Shown: positions 1-8,263 of the stretch, in pieces
How positions within the stretch are numbered: position 1 is the stretch's first letter
Layout: each line of letters begins with the position of its first letter
Source of the DNA: CAZUXE01 sp964624585
GTDB taxonomy: Bacteria > Hydrothermota > Tepidihabitantia > B3-TA06
Assembly: GCA_964624585.1 (NCBI GenBank)
Contig: CAZUXE010000003.1
Location: forward strand, 1-64,000
Direction of reading: 5' to 3'
Length of the DNA: 64,000 nucleotides
Program-made: the position numbers and the translations under genes
Notes under the pieces: model-generated
What the model was told of the DNA's origin: nothing
The model's input: the letters and a program-made list of their open reading frames with translations, nothing else
The model's database searches: none

Positions 1-194
1 ATTCCTACGAAAATTTCCTCAACCGATAATTGCTACAAAATTATCCGGTATTTTTAATCCTCTAAAAGTGCCTGAATGAGAAAAATAGATAGCAAGATAT
101 TGGAACAGATTTAACTCTGCCACACTCCTTGCAAAAGGATAAAAATGTTGTAAAATATGTTAAAGTGTAAGAACATATGCTCTTTGACTTTGTC

Positions 195-226
195 ATACAT
201 GAAGCCTCCAGTTTGGCGTCATGTAT
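195..226. promoter_or_regulatory. Inverted repeat upstream of toxin-antitoxin-like pair
   Basis: ATACATGA at 195-202 and TCATGTAT at 219-226 are perfect 8-bp arms, with a smaller GCC/GGC pairing inside. It sits 29 bases before the first gene of the ImmA/IrrE-PIN pair, so it could be an autoregulatory operator or an RNA hairpin. No T-run follows, which argues against a simple terminator. Confidence 0.35.
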
Positions 227-254
227 AAAAATGATGAATCTATAGAAGGTTATT

Positions 255-1394
255 ATGGCTATGCGGGTTGAAAATATAAATACAACAATTTTAATTCAAT
301 GTCGAAAACAAATAGGACTCAAAGTATCTGAAGTCGCTAGAAAAATACCTAAGATTAAAGAAATTGAAAAGGGCGAACTTAAACCTACTTATAAGCAATT
401 ATATGTTCTCGCAGATTTATATACTGTACCCAGATGGGTGTTTATTTCTGAAGAATTACCTCTAAAGTACCACTTTAATAAATCAGTACCTGCATTTCGG
501 CAATTTTCTAATAATAATCCGAAAAATTTTAACAACCACAAAATCCGCAAGCTAATAGCCAAAATTGAACAGTACCGCAATCTTATTCTTGATTTAAGAA
601 AAGATATGGACGAACCCATTGAAGTATTTAAGTCTCCCCAAATAACAAATAACGCAAGCCCAGAGCATGTTTCAACACAGATTTACAAATGGCTTAGCAC
701 ATCTGGTAATCATGACTTCTTTGAATGGAAATCATTGCTGGAACAAAAAGAAATTTTTATTTTCTTAACCTCTAAATATAAAGGATGGTCTCATATAGAC
801 AGAGAATTACTTAGAGGATTCGCAATTTACCATTCAAAATTACCAATTATTGTTATTAATGATTCTGATTCAAAAAAAGCACAATCTTTTACTCTGTTTC
901 ACGAATTAGGACACATTCTTAGAAAAGAAAACTCTCTGGATATTTGGGAGGATCAAAATATCCAGATTGAAAAATGGTGTGATAAATTAGCAGGCAATGT
1001 ATTAATGCCTGCCAATAAATTGCAAAATATTACTTTGCCAGGCAATCCATCAGACGCTTTAAGTAATATTAAATCATTAGCAAAGTCTTTTAAAGTTAGT
1101 CCTTACGCCTGTCTTGTTCGTTTAAGGCAATTGCGAAAAATAACACAACCTGTGTATAATCATATTGAGGAAGAATTAATCGAGGAATTTCAACTGTACC
1201 AAAAGAAGCGTAAAAACCGCAAAGGTGGTCCCGCAAGAAATAGGGCAAAAGAAGTAGTAACCCAATATGGACATATATATACGGCAGCCCTTCTTCAAGC
1301 ATACTATAATAAAGAAATTGGATTACATAAATTAACTCGTCTTTTTGATCTAAAAAAGTCCTCCCATATATTTGAAATCAAGAGAATACTCTAA
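255..1394 (+). CDS. HTH / ImmA-IrrE family metallopeptidase, antitoxin-like
   Basis: This 379-residue protein has an XRE-like N-terminal region (about residues 10-65) followed by an ImmA/IrrE (COG2856) zinc peptidase domain. The motif FHELGH gives the HExxH zinc site, with His216, Glu217 and His220. In this family such proteins cleave or act as partner repressors and often serve as antitoxins. GAAGG at 245-249 supports the ATG at 255; a second ATG lies two codons later. The stop overlaps the next gene's ATG by one base (TAATG), so the two are translationally coupled. Both genes are clearly more AT-rich than the housekeeping genes nearby, which suggests acquisition. The family is clear; the antitoxin role is inferred from context. 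Confidence 0.85.
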   Translation: MAMRVENINTTILIQCRKQIGLKVSEVARKIPKIKEIEKGELKPTYKQLYVLADLYTVPRWVFISEELPLKYHFNKSVPAFRQFSNNNPKNFNNHKIRKLIAKIEQYRNLILDLRKDMDEPIEVFKSPQITNNASPEHVSTQIYKWLSTSGNHDFFEWKSLLEQKEIFIFLTSKYKGWSHIDRELLRGFAIYHSKLPIIVINDSDSKKAQSFTLFHELGHILRKENSLDIWEDQNIQIEKWCDKLAGNVLMPANKLQNITLPGNPSDALSNIKSLAKSFKVSPYACLVRLRQLRKITQPVYNHIEEELIEEFQLYQKKRKNRKGGPARNRAKEVVTQYGHIYTAALLQAYYNKEIGLHKLTRLFDLKKSSHIFEIKRIL

Positions 1395-1903
1395 TGGACA
1401 AGTATTGTGTTGATGCAAATGTTTTTATTGACGCATGGCAAGAATACTATAGTCCCAAAAATTTTCCATCATTTTGGAAAGAGATTGCGAACATAAAAAA
1501 GGAAATAATTTTAATTAGACCAATTTTTGATGAAATTGAGCCCATACCATCTTCAGATAATAAATTAGCAATTACAAAAAAAAGAGAGAAATACCCTATT
1601 AAAATGTGGTTAATAGACAATAAGTTTACCACAACACTAATAGATGATAATATTAATAAAACTTCTTTAGAACTGGAAAAAGAGTATGAAATAGAACAAA
1701 AAGGGAATGGAGCCAACAGAAATGATATTCTTTTAATTTCTTATGCAAAAGAAAAAAATAAAACGGTTGTTACCCAGGAAAACCATCAATCAACTATCCC
1801 CGGGGAAAAATGTAATTATAGAATACCCTTAATTTGTAAGGAACAAGGTGTTGAATGTATTAATCTTGCAGAACTGATCGATCGATTAGGTATAGTGATT
1901 TGA
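1394..1903 (+). CDS. DUF4411-type PIN-domain protein, probable toxin
   Basis: This 169-residue protein opens with YCVDANVFIDAW, the beta-strand and first acidic residue of a PIN nuclease fold. A second acidic patch (FDEIEPIP) and NRNDILLISYA followed by TVVTQE complete the expected acidic constellation of a metal-dependent RNase. The N-terminal pattern matches DUF4411. It overlaps the ImmA/IrrE gene by one base, a recurrent pairing for type II toxin-antitoxin modules. No separate ribosome site is needed because of the TAATG coupling. Composition is very AT-rich. That it is an RNase toxin restrained by the upstream protein is inference from family and synteny. Confidence 0.8.
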   Translation: MDKYCVDANVFIDAWQEYYSPKNFPSFWKEIANIKKEIILIRPIFDEIEPIPSSDNKLAITKKREKYPIKMWLIDNKFTTTLIDDNINKTSLELEKEYEIEQKGNGANRNDILLISYAKEKNKTVVTQENHQSTIPGEKCNYRIPLICKEQGVECINLAELIDRLGIVI

Positions 1904-2106
1904 TATCTCCGTTGACAGCAAAATATTAGATATGCTTGAAGATTATCTAAGCAAATAAATTAACGCTTCGCGAACATATCTCTATTGCTAACTTGAACGA
2001 GGTACTGATAATTGTATCACTATGGAAAATATAAAAAAGAAAACTTATAAATCGTTTACTAATATTATTATTTTGAAATATAATCCCAAACCTGATATTC
2101 ACTGAG

Positions 2107-2134
2107 TTGACAAAATGGGAAACTAAGTTAGACT
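2107..2134 (+). promoter_or_regulatory. Promoter of purQ (leaderless)
   Basis: TTGACA at 2107-2112 and TAGACT at 2129-2134 are separated by 16 bases. Transcription should begin at about 2140-2141, exactly where the purQ GTG lies, so the transcript would have no 5' leader. The same -35/-10 pair with the same spacing precedes porin A and rocD. Confidence 0.75.
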
Positions 2135-2139
2135 TCGGA

Positions 2140-2931
2140 GTGGCTGTTAATTCACTTAAAGTTCTCGTATTAACTGGTCCTGGTACCAATTGCGATGCGG
2201 AATCGTTATTTGCCTTTCGGCATTTGGGTGCTAATGCTTCCGAAGAGAGTCTGCGATTACTCTGTAGGCATCCTGAGAAACTTCATGAACACCATATCCT
2301 TGTTCTTCCTGGCGGATTCACCTATGGCGATTATGTCGGTGCAGGAACCTTGTTTGCCGCCGATTTCAAACACATTCTTGGCAATGAAATAGAAAAGTTT
2401 CTTGCCGAAGGCAAGTTCATCATAGGAATTTGCAATGGTTTTCAGATACTTGTCAAAAGCGGTTTGCTGCCGGGATTCAGTGGTCATTTTGACTCTCCGA
2501 GTGTAACCCTCGCGGCCAACGAGTCCTTAAAATTTGAAGACAGATGGGTTTACTTGAAGCCTGAGGCTAAAAACTTTTGGACAAAAGGCCTACCCAAAGT
2601 AATCACACTTCCAGTTGCTCATGCTGAAGGCCGCTTTATTTGTAAAAATAAAAAAACCTTGCAGACCCTTGAATCAGGCGCCCAGATACTGTTGCGCTAT
2701 TCAACAAGCAGTGACGATACACCTAAATATCCAGATAATCCTAACGGTTCAACCGGACATATAGCAGCCATAACCAACCCATCTGGGCAAGTTATGGGGT
2801 TGATGCCTCATCCTGAAAGGTTCATCTTAGCCCATCAGCATCCGGCTTTCGCAAGGGGAATATTTAAAGGCGAACCGCACGGCCTTATACTACTTCGTAA
2901 TCTTGTTAAAGAAGCCGCCAGCCGCTTCTAA
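2140..2931 (+). CDS. purQ: Phosphoribosylformylglycinamidine synthase subunit PurQ (glutaminase)
   Basis: PurQ supplies ammonia from glutamine to PurL in the fourth step of purine synthesis (FGAR to FGAM). The class I amidotransferase triad is visible: Cys98 in GICNGFQ, and His224 and Glu226 in MPHPERF. The N-terminus LKVLVLTGPGTNCDAE is typical of long PurQ proteins. A longer frame opens at TTG 2107, but that TTG is the -35 box. GTG 2140 coincides with the predicted transcription start and gives 263 residues. No Shine-Dalgarno sequence precedes it, as expected for a leaderless message. PurL is encoded 2.3 kb away on the other strand, so the complex is not made from one operon. Confidence 0.9.
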   Translation: MAVNSLKVLVLTGPGTNCDAESLFAFRHLGANASEESLRLLCRHPEKLHEHHILVLPGGFTYGDYVGAGTLFAADFKHILGNEIEKFLAEGKFIIGICNGFQILVKSGLLPGFSGHFDSPSVTLAANESLKFEDRWVYLKPEAKNFWTKGLPKVITLPVAHAEGRFICKNKKTLQTLESGAQILLRYSTSSDDTPKYPDNPNGSTGHIAAITNPSGQVMGLMPHPERFILAHQHPAFARGIFKGEPHGLILLRNLVKEAASRF

Positions 2932-3005
2932 ATTATTTTCTAACACCAACTTAGACCTCTCACCAACCCCGCGTCCAAACAAGCTAGTATCTTAAAATAA
3001 GTTGC

Positions 3006-3054
3006 TCAAAAGATAGTCAAAAACTAGTCAAAAGATGATCAAAAGCTATTCAAA
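3006..3054. repeat. 11-bp tandem repeat, TCAAAAGNTAG type
   Basis: Four consecutive 11-base units beginning TCAAAA start at 3006, 3017, 3028 and 3039, followed by a partial fifth. The same unit recurs at 27473-27532 behind moxR. A-tracts spaced 11 bp apart are nearly in phase with the DNA helix, so the segment is expected to be bent. It lies just after the purQ stop. Confidence 0.7.
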
Positions 3055-3087
3055 CCCTCAACTTCGCTTATCGAAGCCTACAACTGC

Positions 3088-3103
3088 ATATCGTATACGA
3101 TAT
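3088..3103. promoter_or_regulatory. Perfect 16-bp palindrome in non-coding DNA
   Basis: ATATCGTATACGATAT reads identically on both strands, which is the form of a dimeric regulator's binding site. No recognisable promoter or gene start lies beside it. It is 400 bases from the roadblock gene, which ends on the opposite strand, so its target is unclear. Confidence 0.35.
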
Positions 3104-3504
3104 ACAGAAATTGCACAGGAGGATTACTGTAAACTGCGGAACTAAAACCAAGCTGGAAATTGCTCATTAGTTATCTTTAGCAAATATTGATAATATAACA
3201 TTTAACCGGAGGTAAAAAATCTCAAAAGAAGTGTTTCCGCCTTATCTTTAAGAAACATCTTCCAGTCCAGTGAGAAGTAGACTGTAATTTCAGTTAAAGA
3301 TATCTTGATGAACACAGTTGGCTTTAGTCAAAATACAATTTGGTTTAAGGGGTATGGGCTAAATAAGGTTCAAGAAAGCTTGCCTAGGAATTTCCATATG
3401 CAGTTTTATTTTAAGAGACATCCACAGCTGTCTTTGCCTACAGCCCGAGCTTTAATTCTGATAGAATAATTAATTGCCGCTACAGCCGACTGCAGATTAG
3501 TAAC
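3104..3504. other. Non-coding stretch, possibly decayed
   Basis: No convincing gene is seen. Two ribosome-site-like strings occur on the plus strand (AGGAGG near 3118 and CGGAGG near 3209), but neither is followed by a start codon with an open frame. They may be remnants of lost genes. Confidence 0.4.
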
Positions 3505-3933
3505 TTAACGCTGCGTTGGAAATGAAGGAGGAGGTTGAATTTGTTTTGGCGTATCCAAAAGGTGGGAAAAGGAATGAGCTATTTCCTTTGCAACTATTTT
3601 TATGTGAAAAAATATAAGTCCCAGTTTAGCTTGCTCACCTGTAACTACTACTAAAACGTTTTCTTGACCGGTATTGGTAATTATAGTGTATCCTTTATCG
3701 CCCTTAACGTATACCTGTTTTAATGTCCCTTGACGAAATTCCTGCACCGTACGTTCGCCTAAACCAAGCAAGGTTGCTGAGATAGCGGCAACGTCATCAT
3801 CGTTGGTTCCAGGTGGGAGAGCAGAGGCAAGCATTAATCCGTCCATACTTACTACAGCCGAAGCGTGTATTTCAGGGGCTGTCTGGTGAAGCCGATGAAG
3901 TATTGTACGTAATCTATCTTCTAATCCGGGCAT
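3505..3933 (-). CDS. Roadblock/LC7 domain protein
   Basis: The 142 residues form a single Roadblock/LC7 fold: an N-terminal helix (MPGLEDRLRTILHRL), a strand with the family pattern SAVVSMDGLMLAS, a helix with DDDVAAISATLLGLGERTV, and strands ending in YTIITNTGQENVLVVVTG. In this family such proteins dimerise and often regulate small Ras-like GTPases (the MglB type) or serve as scaffolds. No GTPase gene is nearby. The tail is Pro/Gln-rich and probably disordered. GGAGG six bases before ATG 3933 sets the start. Two further Roadblock genes lie at 9.9-11.7 kb, so this may be part of the same network. Confidence 0.85.
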   Translation of the reverse strand: MPGLEDRLRTILHRLHQTAPEIHASAVVSMDGLMLASALPPGTNDDDVAAISATLLGLGERTVQEFRQGTLKQVYVKGDKGYTIITNTGQENVLVVVTGEQAKLGLIFFHIKIVAKEIAHSFSHLLDTPKQIQPPPSFPTQR

Positions 3934-3955
3934 CTATCCTCCAGTTATTGGATAC

Positions 3956-3984
3956 AGTATAATTGAGAACCAATATGATGTCAA
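3956..3984 (-). promoter_or_regulatory. Promoter of the Roadblock gene
   Basis: On the minus strand TTGACA (3984-3979) and TATACT (3961-3956) are separated by 17 bases. Transcription should start near 3949, giving a short leader that carries the GGAGG ribosome site. Confidence 0.75.
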
Positions 3985-4063
3985 GTTTTACAAATTGTTT
4001 CTCTGTAATACTGCCCTGGTATGGAATTATGAAACCAGTGCCCAATACTGAGACTGGACTTTT

Positions 4064-4162
4064 ACACCCGTAACACACCCGTAACCCGTAACACACCCAT
4101 AACCCCTAACACACCCGTAACACCTAACACACCCGTAATACCTAGTAAGACTCCGTAACCCC
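4064..4162. repeat. Degenerate CCCGTAACACA tandem repeat
   Basis: Variants of ACACCCGTAACAC and ACACCCCTAACAC repeat head to tail with a period near 10-14 bases. The same motif reappears at 9241-9430, where it meets an assembly gap and the 3' end of a porin gene. No coding function is apparent here. Confidence 0.7.
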
Positions 4163-4216
4163 ACAACATAACGCTTTAGAAACTAAGGATAGGCGGTTAG
4201 AGAACGGATAATAACT

Positions 4217-5005
4217 TTAGTCCAAGGAATAACAATCTAGGCGTCTGTCGTCAAAGATGTGGTTTCTAGCGGTAATTCGCTTATCTCTGGCTTTAGTAAC
4301 ATCAATTTCTGCAGTAATTACACCCTCTTCATCAGCCAGTTCAGCAATAATATTTCCATTTGGTTCTATAATTCTGCTCATGCCGATAAAAGAAAGCTCC
4401 GCTCCTACAATAGACTCACGTCCAATCCTATCGGCAAGCGCAAAGAAAACCCTATTCTCAATGGCCCTTGTTATTGCGGCTGCCGGGCAATAAGGCAGTA
4501 CAAGATTCGCCGGATGACAAATAATATCTGCGCCCTGCAAAGCTAAAGAACGCGCCGATTCAGGAAATATCCAGTCAAAACATACCATCATTCCCAAAGT
4601 TGCAATGCCTATATCAAATACCGGAAATCCAAGCTTACCCGGCTTAAAAAGCTTCTTTTCACTATCAAAAAGATGCACTTTTCTGTAGGTACCTATGTGT
4701 TCTTTTGAGCTAAAAAGCACCGCCGAATTGTACAAGTCGTCTCCGTCTCGCTCAGCCACACCGGCAACTACAAATCCGCCGATTTCTTTAGCTAGAGATA
4801 TGAAAAAATCGCTTGACTCCCCTGTGGGAAACTCTTCAGCCAGAGGCATTAAATCCTTAGCAGATGCAAATAGATATCCGGTTGTTGCCAGTTCCGGCAA
4901 AACCAGAAGGTCAAGTTTTAATCCTTTACATAAATGAGTGATTTTTTGAAAATTCTTCTTCTTTTCCCCAAGAACCGGAGAAAACTGCAAAACACCTATC
5001 TTCAT
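4217..5005 (-). CDS. Carbon-nitrogen hydrolase (nitrilase superfamily)
   Basis: This 262-residue protein has the complete catalytic triad of the nitrilase superfamily: Glu38 in PELATTGY, Lys109 in YRKVHLF and Cys142 in MMVCFDWIFPE. These enzymes hydrolyse amides such as omega-amides, N-carbamoyl compounds or NAD-linked amides. The substrate cannot be read from sequence. Length is typical of the single-domain amidase branch. AAGGAG eight bases before the ATG fixes the start. It lies downstream of purL on the same strand, 195 bases away, with no evident functional link. Confidence 0.85.
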   Translation of the reverse strand: MKIGVLQFSPVLGEKKKNFQKITHLCKGLKLDLLVLPELATTGYLFASAKDLMPLAEEFPTGESSDFFISLAKEIGGFVVAGVAERDGDDLYNSAVLFSSKEHIGTYRKVHLFDSEKKLFKPGKLGFPVFDIGIATLGMMVCFDWIFPESARSLALQGADIICHPANLVLPYCPAAAITRAIENRVFFALADRIGRESIVGAELSFIGMSRIIEPNGNIIAELADEEGVITAEIDVTKARDKRITARNHIFDDRRLDCYSLD

Positions 5006-5200
5006 TTTCGCTCCTTTATATTAAACCCTGACAATTCAAGCAGTCTATCAACCTAGCTTGAAGACGAAGGGGAAATACGGAATAATGGAATTTGCCAAAG
5101 ATGCGGAATGGAAAGGGTATGATTAGAAGAAAGCGGAATGGATGCAGTAACGAAAGCTGCTCTCAAATAAAAGAAATAAACTGAGGATATACGGAAATGC

Positions 5201-8053
5201 TTAGTCAAGGAAACGCGAAAGTCCCTGAGTCCATGAGGTTCTGATTTCATCTATAGAGGCTGTAGCTATAGGACGTTTTCCGTCTTCATAAAACAACAAA
5301 CGTTGTCCCTTTACAGTTTCCCCAATGGAGGCAAATACAGTTCCTTCCATAAGTTCTTCAAAACGCTTGGCTTTCTTTTCATCAACTTCCAGCAATATGC
5401 GCGACTGGGTTTCAGAGAATAACAGGTAATCTGTACGGGTAAAATTACCGTCAGTCGGTATCGCATCTACGTATATGCGTGCGCCAATTTCACCGCCTAA
5501 ACACATTTCAGCCATCGCTACTCCAAGACCGCCATCTGATAAATCATGGGCTGAAAGCACTAAATCTTCTCTTATCGCTTTTTCTATCAATCGGTAGTTC
5601 TTCTTAGCCGTTTTCATATCAACCCTTGGCGGATTCGCTCCCATTTTCTTGTGCATCCGCAGATATTCCGAACCACCCATTTCCATTTTAGTTTGACCAA
5701 CTATATAAATTCGCGAACCCGGTTTTTTAAAATCGCTAGTAACTATCTTTGATACATCTCTCACCAAGGTAACAGCCGATATAAGCAAGGTGGTTGGAAT
5801 ATTTATTTTTTCTCCCTTTTCAGAAATGTAGAAATTGTTCAGGCTGTCTTTACCGGAAATAAACGGGGTTCTGTATGTTTCAATAGCGCTTTTACAAGCC
5901 TTGCACGACTGCAACAGTTGATAGAGAATGCTGTTATCAGACGTATCACCTGCACAAAAGTTATCCAACAGAGCTATTCTATCAAACCTTCCGCCTACTA
6001 CTATCAAATTACGTATAGCTTCATCAATTGCCGCTGCCGCCGAAGCATAAGCGTCAAGCATAGCGTAGCGCGGAGCAAGACCTGCGGATATAGCTATTGC
6101 CTCAAGCGAATTAAGATTAGGTTGAATTACCGCAGCATCCATAGGCGCATTTTGCCCAATTCCCCCTAAAGGCTTTAGAATAGTCCCGCCCTTAACCTCA
6201 TGATCGTATTGACGAATTACCCACTCCTTAGAGGTAACATTAAGCTGTCCAAGCAAGCGCAAAAGAGCTTGTCCCATATCGCGTGGCGGAATAACCTCAG
6301 TTTCACGAGAAGTTTTCTTATTAGGTTTGGATATATGAAACTTCCTTGGAGGCAGACCTTTATGAAGAAATTTCATATCCAGAGCGGCAACTTGTGTTTC
6401 CTTAAAACGCAGCCTCAACACCTTGTCATTTGTTACCTCTCCTATAACTGCAGCCTCAACCCCAATATCTTCGGCAAGTTTCAAAAATGAATCAATACGT
6501 TCGGGATTAATAAAGAAAAGCATTCTTTCCTGAGATTCAGATATCCATATTTCATGATGCGTCAAGCCAGCGTATTTAAGAGGAATTTTTTCAAGCTCAA
6601 TTCTACAACCCTGTTTTTCAGTCATCTCACCAACGGCTGACGACAAGCCGCCTCCACCGCAATCGGTTATTGCCGATATTAAATTACTGTCTCTTGCGGC
6701 AAGAACTAAATCCCTCAGCAGTTTTTCTTCAATTGGGTTGCCTATTTGAACCGCTGAGCCATGCTTTACGGACGAAGACTTAGCCAAAGCTGTAGAAGCA
6801 AAGGTTACTCCGTGAATCCCGTCTCTACCGGTTCTTGCGCCAGCTACCACAATAAGATCGCCTTCCGAAACCTTTTTATCTACCTTGTCACGCGGCATAA
6901 TGCCAAGCGTTCCGCAATAAACCAAAGGATTGGCAATGTAGAGTTCGTCAAAATAAATAGCTCCTGACGCCGTAGGTATGCCCATTCTATTGCCATAGTC
7001 CCTTACCCCTTGCACCACTCCTTCCATAATCCTACGTGGAGGAAGTGTTCCTTTTGGCAATTTTCGTGAAGGATACCCGGGCGGTCCGAAACAAAAAACA
7101 TCTGTATTAATTATTGGATCCGCGCCAAGACCTGTACCAAGCGCATCCCTTATAACCCCTCCGGTTCCGGTTGCAGCTCCTCCGTAAGGCTCAATAGCCG
7201 AAGGATGATTATGGGTTTCCACCTTAAAAGCCAAGGCCTGATTCTTATTGAACTCAATAACTCCCGCGTTATCTTTGAATAAGGAAAGACACCATGGCCG
7301 CTGTAATTCCTTTGAAGGATTCATAATAGTGTCTTTCAGAAGGTTATTAAATTTTTCCCCCTGCAGTTCAAACACGGCATTAAAGGTTTTATGAACACAG
7401 TGTTCCGACCATGTTTGAGCAATAGTTTCTATTTCAGTTAAAGTTGGCTGCCTTTTTTCTTTCTTAAAATGATTACGAATAGCGTGCATTTCTTCAAGAT
7501 TAAAATGCCAATCACGCTTTACAGAAAGCTCAAGCAATTCGTCATCTGATAAATCGTTCAATTCGATATATTCAATTTTGAATCGCGCACCTGTATGCCT
7601 TGGGAATGGATCTTCTCCTCTAATCGCCAAATGTTGAATTAGAGGATTAAAAAGATGCCTTTCTGCAAACCTGACCAGTTTAGCTCTGGAAACTGAAGCT
7701 GGAAATATGAAACGGGTTGCCCGCTTAATATCTTTAACCGGAATTTTGCGCCTATCCATATGTGTCTTTATCCAGTTAGATTCCGGATCGGTTACACCCG
7801 GATTGAACCAAACTTCAAGCGAGCGCATGCCTTGGGGCTGGGTTCTTCCAAAAGACAGATTCTCTTCCACTGAATCTGCAAAAAGTTCCGTGGCAAGCGC
7901 CTCAACTTCTTTTTTTGCTAAATCGGTTTTAATGAAGTATACTTTGATAATAGAAAGGCCCTTAGATACCAGACCGTCTTCAGCCATCAGACGGCTAAGT
8001 TTTTGAACCTCAGGGTCTTTGCCCTTTTTTACAACCTCGATTCTGTGAATCAC
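5201..8053 (-). CDS. purL: Phosphoribosylformylglycinamidine synthase, fused PurS-PurL
   Basis: The C-terminal part, from about residue 185, is PurL: the linker pattern DDELLELSVKRDWHFNLEEM, TWSEHCVHKTF, KVETHNHPSAIEPYGGAATG (ATP and Mg binding), then two AIRS-like halves. The first 180 residues contain two PurS-like segments (RIEVVKKGKDPEV and SLEVWFNPGVTDPE), so the ammonia-channel subunit is fused on. There is no C-terminal glutaminase; the separate PurQ provides it. The longest frame begins at TTG 8086, which is the -35 box. The second of two tandem GTG codons (8053) lies six bases past the -10, matching the other leaderless genes and giving 950 residues. No Shine-Dalgarno sequence is present. 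Confidence 0.9.
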   Translation of the reverse strand: MIHRIEVVKKGKDPEVQKLSRLMAEDGLVSKGLSIIKVYFIKTDLAKKEVEALATELFADSVEENLSFGRTQPQGMRSLEVWFNPGVTDPESNWIKTHMDRRKIPVKDIKRATRFIFPASVSRAKLVRFAERHLFNPLIQHLAIRGEDPFPRHTGARFKIEYIELNDLSDDELLELSVKRDWHFNLEEMHAIRNHFKKEKRQPTLTEIETIAQTWSEHCVHKTFNAVFELQGEKFNNLLKDTIMNPSKELQRPWCLSLFKDNAGVIEFNKNQALAFKVETHNHPSAIEPYGGAATGTGGVIRDALGTGLGADPIINTDVFCFGPPGYPSRKLPKGTLPPRRIMEGVVQGVRDYGNRMGIPTASGAIYFDELYIANPLVYCGTLGIMPRDKVDKKVSEGDLIVVAGARTGRDGIHGVTFASTALAKSSSVKHGSAVQIGNPIEEKLLRDLVLAARDSNLISAITDCGGGGLSSAVGEMTEKQGCRIELEKIPLKYAGLTHHEIWISESQERMLFFINPERIDSFLKLAEDIGVEAAVIGEVTNDKVLRLRFKETQVAALDMKFLHKGLPPRKFHISKPNKKTSRETEVIPPRDMGQALLRLLGQLNVTSKEWVIRQYDHEVKGGTILKPLGGIGQNAPMDAAVIQPNLNSLEAIAISAGLAPRYAMLDAYASAAAAIDEAIRNLIVVGGRFDRIALLDNFCAGDTSDNSILYQLLQSCKACKSAIETYRTPFISGKDSLNNFYISEKGEKINIPTTLLISAVTLVRDVSKIVTSDFKKPGSRIYIVGQTKMEMGGSEYLRMHKKMGANPPRVDMKTAKKNYRLIEKAIREDLVLSAHDLSDGGLGVAMAEMCLGGEIGARIYVDAIPTDGNFTRTDYLLFSETQSRILLEVDEKKAKRFEELMEGTVFASIGETVKGQRLLFYEDGKRPIATASIDEIRTSWTQGLSRFLD

Positions 8054-8058
8054 CACGG

Positions 8059-8086
8059 ATAATATCCCAGTTGCAGCTAATGTCAA
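8059..8086 (-). promoter_or_regulatory. Promoter of purL (leaderless)
   Basis: TTGACA (8086-8081) and TATTAT (8064-8059) are 16 bases apart on the minus strand. The predicted start of transcription falls on the tandem GTG codons at 8056-8051. Confidence 0.8.
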
Positions 8087-8194
8087 CCGTAGATATTTTT
8101 AGGAGGCTGAAAACTTATAAAGCAAGCCCTCTTGTCATTAATACATGAACGTAAAATACCTTGTTTATTCTATAATTTGAGACAATTAACTCAG

Positions 8195-8222
8195 TTGACA
8201 AATACTCTCCAAGCCCTAGACT
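8195..8222 (+). promoter_or_regulatory. Promoter of porin A
   Basis: TTGACA at 8195-8200, 16 bases, then TAGACT at 8217-8222. The predicted leader of about 35 bases contains AGGAGG. This promoter rules out translation from a start at 8132. Confidence 0.75.
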
Positions 8223-8263
8223 TATTTTCTGTAAACACTAGCCTTAAAATTCAAGGAGGAAAG

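Noticed and set aside
2107..2139. TTG 2107 as the purQ start
   Set aside because: This TTG is the first half of the -35 TTGACA. The same artefact affects purL (8086) and purM (61321).
8132..8263. 44-residue N-terminal extension of porin A
   Set aside because: It contains the promoter (8195-8222) and lacks a signal peptide; ATG 8264 has AGGAGG and a signal sequence.
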